Positions 1 through 7,557 of a stretch of DNA of 10,361 nucleotides are shown piece after piece (the first letter of the stretch is position 1; each line of letters opens with the position of its first letter). A program made the translations under genes and the position numbers. The notes below the pieces were generated by a model. It was given only the letters and a program-made list of their open reading frames with translations, was not told the DNA's origin and did no database searches. Source of the stretch: Candidatus Omnitrophota bacterium (GTDB taxonomy: Bacteria > Hinthialibacterota > Hinthialibacteria > Hinthialibacterales > JAKPRU01); assembly GCA_029557025.1 (NCBI GenBank), contig JAKPRU010000097.1:1-10361 (forward strand), in the 5' to 3' direction.

Positions 1-457
1 CACGCCTCATCCTCATTTCCTGGAGCAATCGTCCGCATCCGAACAGCACGCCGCGTTCATCGTTGCCGACAACAAACACCGTGGGCGCTTTGCGGCCCTC
101 TGTGAGAACGAAAATCCGGTAACCCTCCGCGCCTTCTTTCACCGGACGGTCGGCGAGAGCCTTGGCAAGCGGCCCGGCAAACGCCTTAAGGGACGAAGAT
201 GGTCCTACGGCTACGACCGGCACAGAATCATCCGGCCACTCGTGGACGACCTGCCACCGGACCATGGTTCGCTTCTCAACCTCTTCGACCAGCATTCGCA
301 CAGCGGTGTTCTCGGCCTTTGTGAGATCCGACGGACAGACCACAACGGCCTGCCGGAGGTCCAGGGGTTCCGCCGCCATGGCCTGAGCGGACAGAAATCC
401 CAGAGTCAATGGGAGCGAAAAAATGCACGTTATGCAGGAGGATTGAAGTGTCTTCAT
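1..457 (-). CDS. Exported protein with glycoside-hydrolase (GH20/GH67-type) N-terminal accessory domain, C-terminus beyond window
   Basis: The reading frame opens with ATG at 457 and stays open for 152 codons to the left edge, so only the N-terminus is seen. GGAG at 465-468 lies 7 nt before the ATG and supports this start. Residues 1-28 form a signal peptide: Lys near the start, a hydrophobic core, then AQAMAA. The mature part has the pattern of the small alpha/beta domain that precedes the catalytic barrel in GH20 hexosaminidases and GH67 alpha-glucuronidases. This pattern consists of a helix with LVEEVEKRT, a strand VPVVAVG, the segment EGYRIFVL, and finally GNDERGVLFGCGRLLQEM. In known families this domain is an accessory to carbohydrate hydrolysis. 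The catalytic part is outside the window, so substrate and activity are unknown. It is divergent from the hydrolase at 873, and both products are exported, which suggests a shared role in outer or periplasmic saccharide use (inference). Confidence 0.85.
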   Translation of the reverse strand, partial: MKTLQSSCITCIFSLPLTLGFLSAQAMAAEPLDLRQAVVVCPSDLTKAENTAVRMLVEEVEKRTMVRWQVVHEWPDDSVPVVAVGPSSSLKAFAGPLAKALADRPVKEGAEGYRIFVLTEGRKAPTVFVVGNDERGVLFGCGRLLQEMRMRR

Positions 458-520
458 TGTCGGACTCCAAAACGATAGGGATTGATCACGGACCATTCGA
501 CGAATATTCCACAATATCTG

Positions 521-548
521 ATTATCAAGCCTGGAGGGCGGATGTCAA
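521..548 (-). promoter_or_regulatory. Sigma-70-like promoter for the left-edge exported protein
   Basis: Read on the minus strand, a perfect TTGACA (-35, 543-548) is followed after 16 nt by GATAAT (-10, 521-526), which is five of six consensus bases. The -10 box ends 64 nt before the ATG at 457, leaving room for a short leader. No other gene on this strand could use it. Seen by eye only; no transcription data. Confidence 0.6.
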
Positions 549-614
549 TAGACAACATCATACAAATAGATTCTGCCATGCCTGACAGGTCTGGTGCATT
601 CAACCCCTCTCTGT

Positions 615-663
615 CTCCCCCAATCTTTGGGGGAAAGGTTCCTCCCCTGAAGATCGGGGGAGG
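615..663. repeat. Double palindrome, intergenic inverted-repeat element
   Basis: Two hairpins stand side by side. The first is CCCCCA / TGGGGG (617-622 with 628-633, 5-nt loop). The second is CCTCCCC / GGGGAGG (641-647 with 657-663, 9-nt loop). The reverse complement of the second half closely resembles the first half (CTCCCCC-ATCTT-GGGG shared), so the whole unit can also fold as one long imperfect stem. It is followed by AGGTTAGGTGGGGG. GC-rich palindromes of this kind are often dispersed between genes as REP- or MITE-like units. With one copy visible, dispersal cannot be shown. It could also act as a bidirectional attenuator, but there is no T-tract next to either stem. Confidence 0.6.
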
Positions 664-763
664 TTAGGTGGGGGTTGACCGGATATCGCAAGACTCCTTG
701 ACGTGACGGTTGTGCGAGAGATTTCTCAGGAGACTTGCCATCCCATCGCTCCTCCCTACGGCA
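664..763. other. Intergenic DNA without recognisable gene
   Basis: This is the middle of the 415-bp divergent region between the genes starting at 457 (minus) and 873 (plus). It holds no start codon with a ribosome binding site leading to a credible protein. A minus-strand open frame of 116 codons crosses it, but that frame simply reads through the palindrome and the start of the hydrolase gene. The segment around 703-755 looks like a decayed intergenic repeat, but no second copy is present here to prove it. Confidence 0.4.
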
Positions 764-793
764 TTGACATCTGTGACATTCAGGAGGTATTTT
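764..793 (+). promoter_or_regulatory. Candidate promoter for the alpha/beta hydrolase
   Basis: A perfect TTGACA (764-769) is followed after 18 nt by TATTTT (788-793), four of six consensus -10 bases. The implied leader of roughly 70 nt contains a GC-rich hairpin (808-824). The weak -10 and long spacer make this a moderate call. Confidence 0.4.
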
Positions 794-807
794 CGGACCG
801 ATTGAAG

Positions 808-824
808 GCGGGGATGATCCCCGC
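808..824 (+). promoter_or_regulatory. GC hairpin in the presumed 5' leader of the hydrolase
   Basis: GCGGGG (808-813) pairs perfectly with CCCCGC (819-824) around the loop ATGAT. Including the symmetrical AT bases, the near-palindrome is GCGGGGAT-G-ATCCCCGC. It sits between the candidate -10 box and the ribosome binding site, so it could be a leader stem or an operator half-site pair. No T-run follows, so it is not an intrinsic terminator. A function is not shown. Confidence 0.35.
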
Positions 825-872
825 AACAACGCCGGACAGAGACGAAACACTTTTCCTCGAGAAGGATATCCG

Positions 873-2147
873 ATGAAGACCAAATCCCAATTCATACCAA
901 TTTGTATGACATTATTTGCCGGAATCGTTTTGTGGGTTGTTTTGTTGTTCCCGTGTGCCGTTCCCGGTTTCGGTCAGTTTTCAGGGGGCAAAACCATGGA
1001 CATACCGGATTCCTCGGTTGGGACACTGTTTCCCTTTGTAAAAAAGATCGCGGAACGAAATCCCGTTCCCAAGTATCGTTTCCTGCGCGAGGAGTTCACC
1101 AGCCCGGAGATGTGGCGTCGTCAGGCGCAGCCGCTGGTGATGGCGAACCTGCATTACGAACCGGCCCCGGTGGACCCGAAACCGGAAGTGATAGAAAAAA
1201 TCGACCTTGGGACGCACAGTCGAGAATATATCCGGTTCAACACAACACCCGAAAGCCGGATATCAGGCTACGTGTTGGTTCCGAAGGGGGAAGGTCCGTT
1301 TCCGGCGCTGGTCGCCCTGCACGACCACGGAGCTTTCTACCTGTGGGGAAAAGAAAAACTGGTCAAATTGGAGAGCGAGCATCCGGCCCTGGTGAAATTC
1401 CGTGAGACCTGTTACGGCGGAGTTGCCATCGCGGATGAACTGGCGAAACGCGGGTATGTGGTGGCCGTGATCGACATGCTGTATTGGGGCGAGCGTCGAA
1501 TGCTGCTTCCCGGAGACCCGAAGGGATACCTGACACGCAGCCAGGATCTCACCGAGGAAGAGATCGTTCAGTTTAACCGGCGATCCGCCATGAATGAGCA
1601 GATTTTCGCGCGCACCCTGATGGCCGCCGGGACAACCTGGTTCGGGGTAATCCACTGGGATGACCGGAGAACCGTGGATTACCTGTTGACACGCCCGGAA
1701 GTCGATCCGAACCGCATCGGTTGTGTAGGGCTTTCGGTGGGCGGATACCGCGCGGTGCATCTGACTGCCCTGGATGACCGAATCCGCGCCGGTGTGGGGG
1801 TGGGCTGGATGTGTACTTATGGCAGCATGTTGCAAAAACACATTCCGAACGGAATCGGGCTGACCAAGATTATCCCCGGAACCTATGAATACCTGGACCT
1901 GCCGGATATCGCCGCGCTTTCCATGCCGCGTCCGTTGATGGTCATCAACGGAACCAAAGACGGGCTTTTCCCGTGGGAGGGGGTAGAAAATGCCTTTCAG
2001 ATTATTCGGGACTCCTACCAAAAGGCCGGTATCCCCGAACGATTTCAGGCGGTAACATACGATGGCCCGCATGAATTCAACCCGGAGATGCAGCAAGTTG
2101 CATTTGCCTGGCTCGACCGCTGGGTAAAAAATCCCGAAGGAAATTGA
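873..2147 (+). CDS. Exported alpha/beta hydrolase, dienelactone-hydrolase / acetyl-xylan-esterase-like
   Basis: This is a 424-residue serine hydrolase expected outside the cytoplasm. AAGGA at 862-866, 6 nt upstream, supports the ATG at 873. Residues 1-34 form a signal peptide: MKTK, a long hydrophobic run, then AVPGFG. The alpha/beta-hydrolase core begins near residue 115. It shows the oxyanion-strand motif HDHG (150-153), the nucleophile elbow GLSVGG with Ser288, the acid in TKDGLFP (Asp363), and the base in GPHEF (His400), so the triad is complete. The spacing and the DGLFP motif match the dienelactone-hydrolase-like superfamily, which includes many esterases of unknown substrate; the true substrate cannot be read from sequence. 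It converges on the SWIM gene with only 24 bp between. A decayed paralogue lies at 8988-9821. The neighbouring glycoside-hydrolase-like protein suggests saccharide ester cleavage, which is inference. Confidence 0.88.
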   Translation: MKTKSQFIPICMTLFAGIVLWVVLLFPCAVPGFGQFSGGKTMDIPDSSVGTLFPFVKKIAERNPVPKYRFLREEFTSPEMWRRQAQPLVMANLHYEPAPVDPKPEVIEKIDLGTHSREYIRFNTTPESRISGYVLVPKGEGPFPALVALHDHGAFYLWGKEKLVKLESEHPALVKFRETCYGGVAIADELAKRGYVVAVIDMLYWGERRMLLPGDPKGYLTRSQDLTEEEIVQFNRRSAMNEQIFARTLMAAGTTWFGVIHWDDRRTVDYLLTRPEVDPNRIGCVGLSVGGYRAVHLTALDDRIRAGVGVGWMCTYGSMLQKHIPNGIGLTKIIPGTYEYLDLPDIAALSMPRPLMVINGTKDGLFPWEGVENAFQIIRDSYQKAGIPERFQAVTYDGPHEFNPEMQQVAFAWLDRWVKNPEGN

Positions 2148-2171
2148 GCGTTCGAACGAACCGTCCCACGG

Positions 2172-3068
2172 TTATTCTTTCTCCCATTCCCCCAGGAACG
2201 CGTTTAATCCCGTGTCGGATGCCTGTTTGTAGAAAAACTCCATCGCATCCATCAATCGGATCTCCCCACGCCAGAATGGGAAATTGCCCAGTTGCTTGAC
2301 TACTCCGGCCGGGACACTCGGAATGTGAACCTCGCCGAAAAAGTCCTCGGCAGGCTTCTCGATTCTCCAGAAGAGATCGGGGTCCGCCGGAAGCGGTTCC
2401 TCGGGGACAGTAATTTCTTCCGGCTCTTCGGTTTCCGGTTCGGTCGATTCCTGGTGACTTTTGGACAGCTGGACCAGCATTTCCTCCCGTGACAGACCAC
2501 GCATTTTGAAAATAAGAAACGGATCGCGATCAAATTCCTCTCCCAACAGATAAAACACGGCGGCGATATGCTTACAGGGATTGGACCAATCCGGACAGGA
2601 GCATTCCGTGGTGAGGTCTTTGTACCGGGAAGGAAACAGAGTCAGTTTCATCTCATCGAACACGGATTCGATCTCCGGCGGCATTTCGCCCGCGGCAAGT
2701 TTGGCGGCGAAAATCGGCTGCCGGGCAAACGCCTCCACGAGAGATTTCCATTCCTCATCACTCAACACCTTCACGGTGATCTCAACGGAATAGGGGCGAA
2801 CCTGGGAACCCTGCACTTTGGCCTCCACCTTGCCCCGGCTGATGTCGATGGACAGTACTTGTCCGCGACGCGCGTAAGACCGCCCGCGAGACAACCGCTC
2901 CCCGATCTGAAAACTCTCCAGCACCTGCACCCATCGTTTAGCCCACCAGCTTTCTCCGAATGCGCCCCGCTTCGTCTGAGCCTTAATGCCGCCCTTTGCC
3001 TCTCGTGCAGGAGGATAATAGTCATACTCATAGCCATAGTTTCCATATCGTCGCTTTTTTCTGCTCAT
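2172..3068 (-). CDS. SWIM zinc-finger protein, partner of the SNF2 helicase
   Basis: A soluble protein of 298 residues. The zinc-binding SWIM motif CxC...CxH is seen as ECSCPDWSNPCKH, with Cys156, Cys158, Cys165 and His167 counted from the preferred start. SWIM domains are thought to bind DNA or protein. Before the motif lies the conserved-looking FGESWWAKRWVQVLE and SRGRSYARRGQV segment typical of bacterial YwqB-type proteins. After it is an acidic linker (ESTEPETEEPEE) and a C-terminal region without a recognised domain. A second in-frame ATG at 3080 exists, but GGAG (3075-3078) overlaps it and is placed 6 nt before the ATG at 3068, so 3068 is preferred. It begins 33 nt after the helicase stop and is almost surely co-transcribed. 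In many bacteria such a protein is encoded beside a SNF2 ATPase and is presumed to work with it; the biological process is unsettled. Confidence 0.9.
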   Translation of the reverse strand: MSRKKRRYGNYGYEYDYYPPAREAKGGIKAQTKRGAFGESWWAKRWVQVLESFQIGERLSRGRSYARRGQVLSIDISRGKVEAKVQGSQVRPYSVEITVKVLSDEEWKSLVEAFARQPIFAAKLAAGEMPPEIESVFDEMKLTLFPSRYKDLTTECSCPDWSNPCKHIAAVFYLLGEEFDRDPFLIFKMRGLSREEMLVQLSKSHQESTEPETEEPEEITVPEEPLPADPDLFWRIEKPAEDFFGEVHIPSVPAGVVKQLGNFPFWRGEIRLMDAMEFFYKQASDTGLNAFLGEWEKE

Positions 3069-3074
3069 AAGGAA

Positions 3075-3078
3075 CTCC
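3075..3078 (-). promoter_or_regulatory. Ribosome binding site that decides the SWIM-protein start
   Basis: GGAG on the minus strand, 6 nt before the ATG at 3068. It overlaps the alternative ATG at 3080 by one base, so initiation at 3080 would hide it. The alternative start has only a poor purine stretch before it. Confidence 0.6.
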
Positions 3079-3101
3079 ATTCGGTACGGACTGCTTTCGG
3101 G

Positions 3102-6100
3102 CTATTCTGCGACGGCGTCCCGGCTGAGTTTGAACAGATCCTTGAGTTCAGCCGTCGAGAGTTCAGTCAACCAGCCTTCGCCGGTTCCAACAACGCCTTC
3201 CGCGATTTCCTTCTTACTTTCGATCATCTGATCGATCCGTTCTTCCATGGTTCCGACACAGAGAAACTTGTGTACCTGAACATTCTTCGTCTGGCCGATA
3301 CGGAACGCCCGATCGGTTGCCTGGTTCTCCACGGCGGGATTCCACCATCGGTCGAAATGGAACACATGATTGGCACGCGTGAGATTCAGGCCGGTTCCTC
3401 CGGCTTTGAGCGAAAGAACGAAAATGCTCGGCCCGTTCTCACTTTGGAACCGCTCGATCATCGCATCCCTGCTTTTCTTCGCGACCTGGCCGCACAGAAA
3501 AAGGACTTCCTGCCCGAACTGATATTGAAGATACTCCCGCAAGAGCGTTCCCATTGCCGCGAATTGCGTAAAAATCAGAGTTCGATCGCCGACCGCGAGA
3601 ATCTCCTCCAGCATTTCGGTCAGTCTGGCCAGCTTACCGGATCGTCCGGGAAGGGCGGACCGGTCTCCCAGAAATTGGGCCGGGTGGTTGCAGATTTGTT
3701 TGAGCTTGGAGAGTACGGCCAGGATCAGGCCTTTCCGCTCGATTCCTTGTGCGGAGTCCAGGGCACTTTCCATATCTTCCACGACCGCTGCATACAGAGA
3801 AGCCTGTTCTTTGGTCAGGTTGCAGAAGACTTTCATTTCCATCTTTTCGGGCAAATCCGCGATGATGGATCGGTCCGTCTTTAACCGCCGAAGAACAAAT
3901 GGGCCGGTGAGACGTTTGAGCCGCAGGACCGCTTCTTGATCGCGCAAAGCCTGGATAGGAATAAAGAATTTCTTTTTGAATTCCTCTCTTTTTCCAAGGA
4001 GGCCTGGATTGAGAAACTCCATAATCGACCACAAATCGCCGACATTGTTTTCCACAGGTGTTCCGGTCAGGGCGATACGATATTCCGCCTGCAACGCCCT
4101 CGCCGCTCTGGACTGTTTTGTATCGGCATTTTTGATGTTTTGCGCTTCATCCAGGATGATTCCCGACCACGAGACACTTTTGAACATCTCAAAATCCCGG
4201 TACAGAAGGGAATAGCTGGAAATGACCAGCGCGTTTTTCTCCGCTTCGTGCTGGAATCTGTTCCCTTTATTTCGCGCGTTTCCGTGATGAATCATCGTGG
4301 GGAGATCAGGCGTGAACCGCGCGGCCTCTTTTTCCCAGTTGTTCATAACGGAGGTAGGGCAGACCAGCAGAACGGGCTTCTTGCCGTTGGTATGCCGATC
4401 ATGCTGAATCAGCGCCAACGCTTGAATGGTTTTTCCCAATCCCATATCGTCCGCCAGACAGGCCCCCAATCCCCAGCGACGCAGGAATCCCAGCCAGGAA
4501 TACCCCCGCACCTGGTAGGGCCGCAATGTGCCCTGGAATCGCTCCGGACACTCCAACTCAGAAAATGCCGCTCTTCCGTTCAGTCGGTCCAGGAGAGCGG
4601 CAATCGCCCCTTCTGCCGTGACTGTGCCGGTTTCGAGTTCCCATGGGCCGGGCGTTCGACCCAACGACAGTTGAATCGCATCCCTCACCGTTCCTTCGCT
4701 GAGCGACGCGCTTTGCAAAAACTTGAGGGCTTGCGCAATGTCATCGGGATGCAGATGCACCCACTGCCCGCGAATCTTGACGAGCGGCGTCTTCAAACGG
4801 GCCAAATCTTCCAGTTCCTTCAAAGAAATCTTTTCCTCTCCAAGGGCGATCTCCCACTCGAAGTGAACCAGATCGTCCATAGACAAACCCCCGCCGCCCG
4901 TCATGGCGGGGCTTTTAACATGTGCGGAGGCCGAGAAGCGCGGCTGAACACCCTTTCGTACCCACCAGGACGGAAGCAGCAACCCGAATCCCATCTGGTC
5001 CAGGACAACCGCCTCTTGTGTTAGAAACGAATAGGCCTGCTCGGTTCTCAGTTCATACCCCGGCGGGTTGGATGAACGCAGACTGGACTCGATATGACGG
5101 CTGATTCGAGACGCCCGCCCCAGCGAAAACAGAAGATACTCGTTCGGATTGAACTTTCTTCTTTTGAACAGGGAGGATTCCCGCCCTTTGGGTTTCCACG
5201 CATTTTCCGCCGGGATCAACAAACTTGGGTCTCTCGTGTCCTGGAGCAGGTACCGAACATACCAGGTGTCGCCTTTCGCCGACTCGTCCTGTCCTTTGGA
5301 ATCGCCTTCGACAGGTTCTTCCAAGCGAAAACACAATCGAAACGGAGATTCCTCGGTATACGCGGAAGGTCGCTGCCATTCACGAATCTGGCCGGCCAGC
5401 TGCGCCAATTCGGGGCCGTCCTCTTTCAATAAACCGTCTTCCGACCAGAGGGCGTGAATCCACCGGTCGTGGAGACTGTCGAATGACGCTGTCTTTGATA
5501 GCCCTGCCGGAGCAGGCCGTCCTGAATCGCGCTTCCTCGAGAATCGAACCAGGAAATCCACCACCCGGTTCAGAAATGCCGTCAGCAAAGCGGCGGAGGA
5601 AACATCGGGCGCGATTTCGTGATCCCGAGTCAGTGCGCGACATGCCGGGGGCATTGCCCGGGCCGATTGCTGAAACGTCTGTGCGGCGTTTGCCAGGATC
5701 AACGGACGCCAGCAGGCACGCCAGGAATCGTTTTCTTGGACCAGGTCCGGCAGGAATTGCTGCCGAGCCACCAGGCTGCCTGAGAAACGCATCATGTTCG
5801 ACCAGAACCGCAAATCTGATCCCACCAGAATGCCGGGCGCCGCCAAGTCCGCATTCATCAACCGGCAGAGAAGGAATGCGACATCGGAGAAGGAAATCTC
5901 CACACTCGTGATTCGCCAAGCCGCCAACTCCCATGTCCCGCGAGAGGGAAGATCAGCAATAATGCGATTGGATACCAGGGGAACTTTCCCGCAACTCGGC
6001 AACCAGACATAAAGCATCTCGACCGATTTCTTTGCAAGACGCATCTCCATAGCGGCGGTCCGCAATGCCTCTTTGAGATGCTCAAGCCCCGCATCGTACG

Positions 6101-6230
6101 GGAAAATCTGAACTTCGGCTTGTTTCCCCGCCTTCCGGCCCTTTGAAAGAGGTTGGTCTGTCTCCCGCGCGTTACGCTCGCCCCAGAGAAAAAACCGATT
6201 CTCGATCATACTTCCATGGAGAACGATCAT
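3102..6230 (-). CDS. SNF2-family DEAD/DEAH-like ATPase (bacterial SWI2/SNF2 helicase)
   Basis: A 1042-residue ATP-driven double-stranded DNA translocase. The long N-terminal part (about 1-560) resembles the bacterial SNF2 accessory region. The two RecA-like lobes follow. Lobe one has PYQVRGYSWL (571-580), Walker A DDMGLGKT (594-601, Lys600), CPTSVMNNW (624-632), DEAQ (694-697) and LTGTP (721-725). Lobe two has TLIFTQF (884-890), the SLKAGGTGLNLT segment (940-951) and the arginine-finger block QATDRAFRIGQ (970-980). All core motifs are intact. Start: ATG at 6230 is used, with an AAGGG-like site upstream; ATG at 6209 is a possible alternative and would only shorten the N-terminus by seven residues. 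It sits 45 bp after the glycosyltransferase stop and 33 bp before the SWIM gene. Bacillus YwqA/YwqB is the familiar version of this pair. Roles proposed for such proteins include transcription or nucleoprotein remodelling and DNA repair; none is proven by this sequence. Confidence 0.95.
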   Translation of the reverse strand: MIVLHGSMIENRFFLWGERNARETDQPLSKGRKAGKQAEVQIFPYDAGLEHLKEALRTAAMEMRLAKKSVEMLYVWLPSCGKVPLVSNRIIADLPSRGTWELAAWRITSVEISFSDVAFLLCRLMNADLAAPGILVGSDLRFWSNMMRFSGSLVARQQFLPDLVQENDSWRACWRPLILANAAQTFQQSARAMPPACRALTRDHEIAPDVSSAALLTAFLNRVVDFLVRFSRKRDSGRPAPAGLSKTASFDSLHDRWIHALWSEDGLLKEDGPELAQLAGQIREWQRPSAYTEESPFRLCFRLEEPVEGDSKGQDESAKGDTWYVRYLLQDTRDPSLLIPAENAWKPKGRESSLFKRRKFNPNEYLLFSLGRASRISRHIESSLRSSNPPGYELRTEQAYSFLTQEAVVLDQMGFGLLLPSWWVRKGVQPRFSASAHVKSPAMTGGGGLSMDDLVHFEWEIALGEEKISLKELEDLARLKTPLVKIRGQWVHLHPDDIAQALKFLQSASLSEGTVRDAIQLSLGRTPGPWELETGTVTAEGAIAALLDRLNGRAAFSELECPERFQGTLRPYQVRGYSWLGFLRRWGLGACLADDMGLGKTIQALALIQHDRHTNGKKPVLLVCPTSVMNNWEKEAARFTPDLPTMIHHGNARNKGNRFQHEAEKNALVISSYSLLYRDFEMFKSVSWSGIILDEAQNIKNADTKQSRAARALQAEYRIALTGTPVENNVGDLWSIMEFLNPGLLGKREEFKKKFFIPIQALRDQEAVLRLKRLTGPFVLRRLKTDRSIIADLPEKMEMKVFCNLTKEQASLYAAVVEDMESALDSAQGIERKGLILAVLSKLKQICNHPAQFLGDRSALPGRSGKLARLTEMLEEILAVGDRTLIFTQFAAMGTLLREYLQYQFGQEVLFLCGQVAKKSRDAMIERFQSENGPSIFVLSLKAGGTGLNLTRANHVFHFDRWWNPAVENQATDRAFRIGQTKNVQVHKFLCVGTMEERIDQMIESKKEIAEGVVGTGEGWLTELSTAELKDLFKLSRDAVAE

Positions 6231-6275
6231 GGTCTCGACCCTTTTCTACACGATAATCCGGGGAATCCTACTTAC

Positions 6276-7460
6276 TTACGTTCCCTCATCCCGGCGCTCT
6301 GCCGGTGAGAGAGGGGGAGATTTAAGATACCTTTCGAACAGTTCCCAAGTCCGCAATGCAGTCTGCTCCCATGAAAAGAGGCGTACACGGCTGTAACCCC
6401 GCGCGCGATATTCCAGACGAAGGTTTTCATTTTCCAGGAGGCGAAATACCCATTCGGAGATGGCCTCCGCATCCTGGGGTGGCAAACAAACCACTGCATC
6501 TCCTGCCACCTCCGGCAGAGATCCCGCATTCGATGTTACCACCGGAACCCCGCAGGCCATCGCTTCGAGAACCGGCAATCCGAATCCCTCATAAAGACTC
6601 GGAAACAGAAACACGGCGGCATTGCGATAGAGTGTCCGCAAGACGATATCATCCGCATCCTGAATCCAACGGATACAATCGGAGCGGCGGCGAATTCTCC
6701 GGACAATTTTATCGCACAGCCAACCGGGCATTCCGGCGATCACCAGGCGCAAATCCGGCCTTGTTACTCTCAGCCGATCCAGGACATCGAGGATGGTCCG
6801 GTAATTCTTGCGTGGTTCAAGTGTCCCCACCGTGAGAAGATATCCCGGTTTCAACCCGAGGCTCTGTAAAATCTGCTCTTCTTCTCCGACGGGCGGTTCC
6901 TGCTGAAAAAACGGATCGACCGCTTCGGGAATCACCGTAATCCGTTCAGGGACCGCTCCCAGAAGGTCCACCGCATCCCGGCGTGTAGACTCAGAAACCG
7001 CAATAAGCGCAGCGGCTTTCCGCCCCGCTCGACGCAGCGCCGCTTCCCAATACCAGCGATACTTTGCAGGTTGAATTTCGGGATACCTCAAAAATCCCAA
7101 ATCGTGCAGGGTCACGATTCTGGGGACTTTCAGAAATCTCGGAACGACGGTCAGCGGCGAGAAAAACAGATTCAAATCCATTCGCGATGCGCGGATAGGC
7201 AGGAGAATATGATCCCACACAGGCCGGGCAACCATCGCCGAAGAACATGTCAAGACGACACTGGAAATCCGCGCCGCTCCTCCAAGTTCCGCCAGAGTGG
7301 AAGGCTCTATGGAGCGATGGGTGAATAGCGTCAGTCGGAAATCCTCCCGGCACCGCAGTAGAAACCGAAGCAGAAGCCGAGTATACACCGCAACACCTGT
7401 GTGACGTTCCGCCAATACGCGCCCATCTACACCGATATGAAAAACCCCGCGTTCCGTCAC
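6276..7460 (-). CDS. Glycosyltransferase family 4 (GT-B fold)
   Basis: A 394-residue cytoplasmic glycosyltransferase expected to move a sugar from a nucleotide-sugar donor to a glycan or lipid-linked acceptor. The N-terminal domain shows the GT4 acceptor-side signature HTGVAVYTRLLL (20-31) and TLHDLGFLRYPE (117-128). The C-terminal donor domain starts with LTVGTLEPRKNYRTILDVL (209-227, with Arg217 and Lys218). It then carries the EX7E motif EGFGLPVLE (Glu291, Glu299), followed by AMACGVPVVTSNAGSLPEV. The start is GTG at 7460, chosen because GAGGA lies 6 nt upstream (7467-7471) and protein similarity begins at once (FHIGVDGRVL). It is the first gene of a probable minus-strand operon with SNF2 and SWIM. 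The last residues (SPPLSPAERRDEGT) are encoded by a GC palindrome that looks like a captured intergenic repeat. The sugar cannot be named from sequence. Confidence 0.92.
   Translation of the reverse strand: MTERGVFHIGVDGRVLAERHTGVAVYTRLLLRFLLRCREDFRLTLFTHRSIEPSTLAELGGAARISSVVLTCSSAMVARPVWDHILLPIRASRMDLNLFFSPLTVVPRFLKVPRIVTLHDLGFLRYPEIQPAKYRWYWEAALRRAGRKAAALIAVSESTRRDAVDLLGAVPERITVIPEAVDPFFQQEPPVGEEEQILQSLGLKPGYLLTVGTLEPRKNYRTILDVLDRLRVTRPDLRLVIAGMPGWLCDKIVRRIRRRSDCIRWIQDADDIVLRTLYRNAAVFLFPSLYEGFGLPVLEAMACGVPVVTSNAGSLPEVAGDAVVCLPPQDAEAISEWVFRLLENENLRLEYRARGYSRVRLFSWEQTALRTWELFERYLKSPPLSPAERRDEGT
6281..6318. repeat. Imperfect palindrome forming the 3' end of the glycosyltransferase gene
   Basis: CCGGC and GCCGG flank a short GCTCT loop, and CTCA/TGAG and CCC/GGG pair further out with small bulges. 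The unit lies inside the last codons of the glycosyltransferase and encodes its PPLSPAERRDEG tail. It may be a REP-like unit that was fused to the gene, or it may act as an attenuator between the glycosyltransferase and SNF2 genes. No T-run follows on the minus strand, so it is not a standard terminator. Confidence 0.35.
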
Positions 7461-7466
7461 CGCGAT

Positions 7467-7471
7467 TCCTC
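7467..7471 (-). promoter_or_regulatory. Ribosome binding site supporting a GTG start for the glycosyltransferase
   Basis: GAGGA on the minus strand, separated by 6 nt from GTG at 7460. An ATG at 7488 is in another frame and leads only to an overlapping spurious frame, so this site settles the start. Confidence 0.6.
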
Positions 7472-7478
7472 ACAGACG

Positions 7479-7507
7479 TTGATTTCACTGAGAAGGTACT
7501 TTACGAT
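7479..7507 (+). promoter_or_regulatory. Candidate promoter for the 54-residue membrane protein
   Basis: TTGATT (7479-7484), a 17-nt spacer, then TACGAT (7502-7507): four of six matches in each box with ideal spacing. It ends 50 nt before the GTG start at 7558, in the 97-bp gap between this gene and the divergent glycosyltransferase. Confidence 0.45.
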
Positions 7508-7557
7508 TTTAGCGGAAGCCGTGCAGGTTGGCTTGACCCGATGAATGGAGAACTCTC

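Noticed and set aside
545..895. 116-codon minus-strand frame across the divergent region
   Set aside because: It reads through the palindromic repeat and into the hydrolase signal peptide, and lacks a ribosome binding site and coherent composition.
1263..2096. 277-codon minus-strand open frame inside the hydrolase gene
   Set aside because: It is antisense to the intact hydrolase with its complete catalytic triad, and its own translation resembles no family.
2149..2158. CGTTCGAACG palindrome between the convergent hydrolase and SWIM genes as a terminator
   Set aside because: Only a 10-bp self-complementary site with no loop and no T-run; too weak to call.
2568..3884. 438-codon plus-strand open frame opposite the SWIM and SNF2 genes
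   Set aside because: It is antisense to two well-supported genes and spans their junction, has no recognisable domain or ribosome binding site, and reflects the codon usage of the real minus-strand genes.
3936..5024. 362-codon plus-strand open frame opposite the SNF2 helicase
   Set aside because: It is fully antisense to conserved helicase motifs and its translation has no domain-like pattern.
6991..7488. 165-codon minus-strand frame with ATG at 7488
   Set aside because: It overlaps the glycosyltransferase in another phase; the GTG at 7460 has the ribosome binding site and begins the conserved protein.
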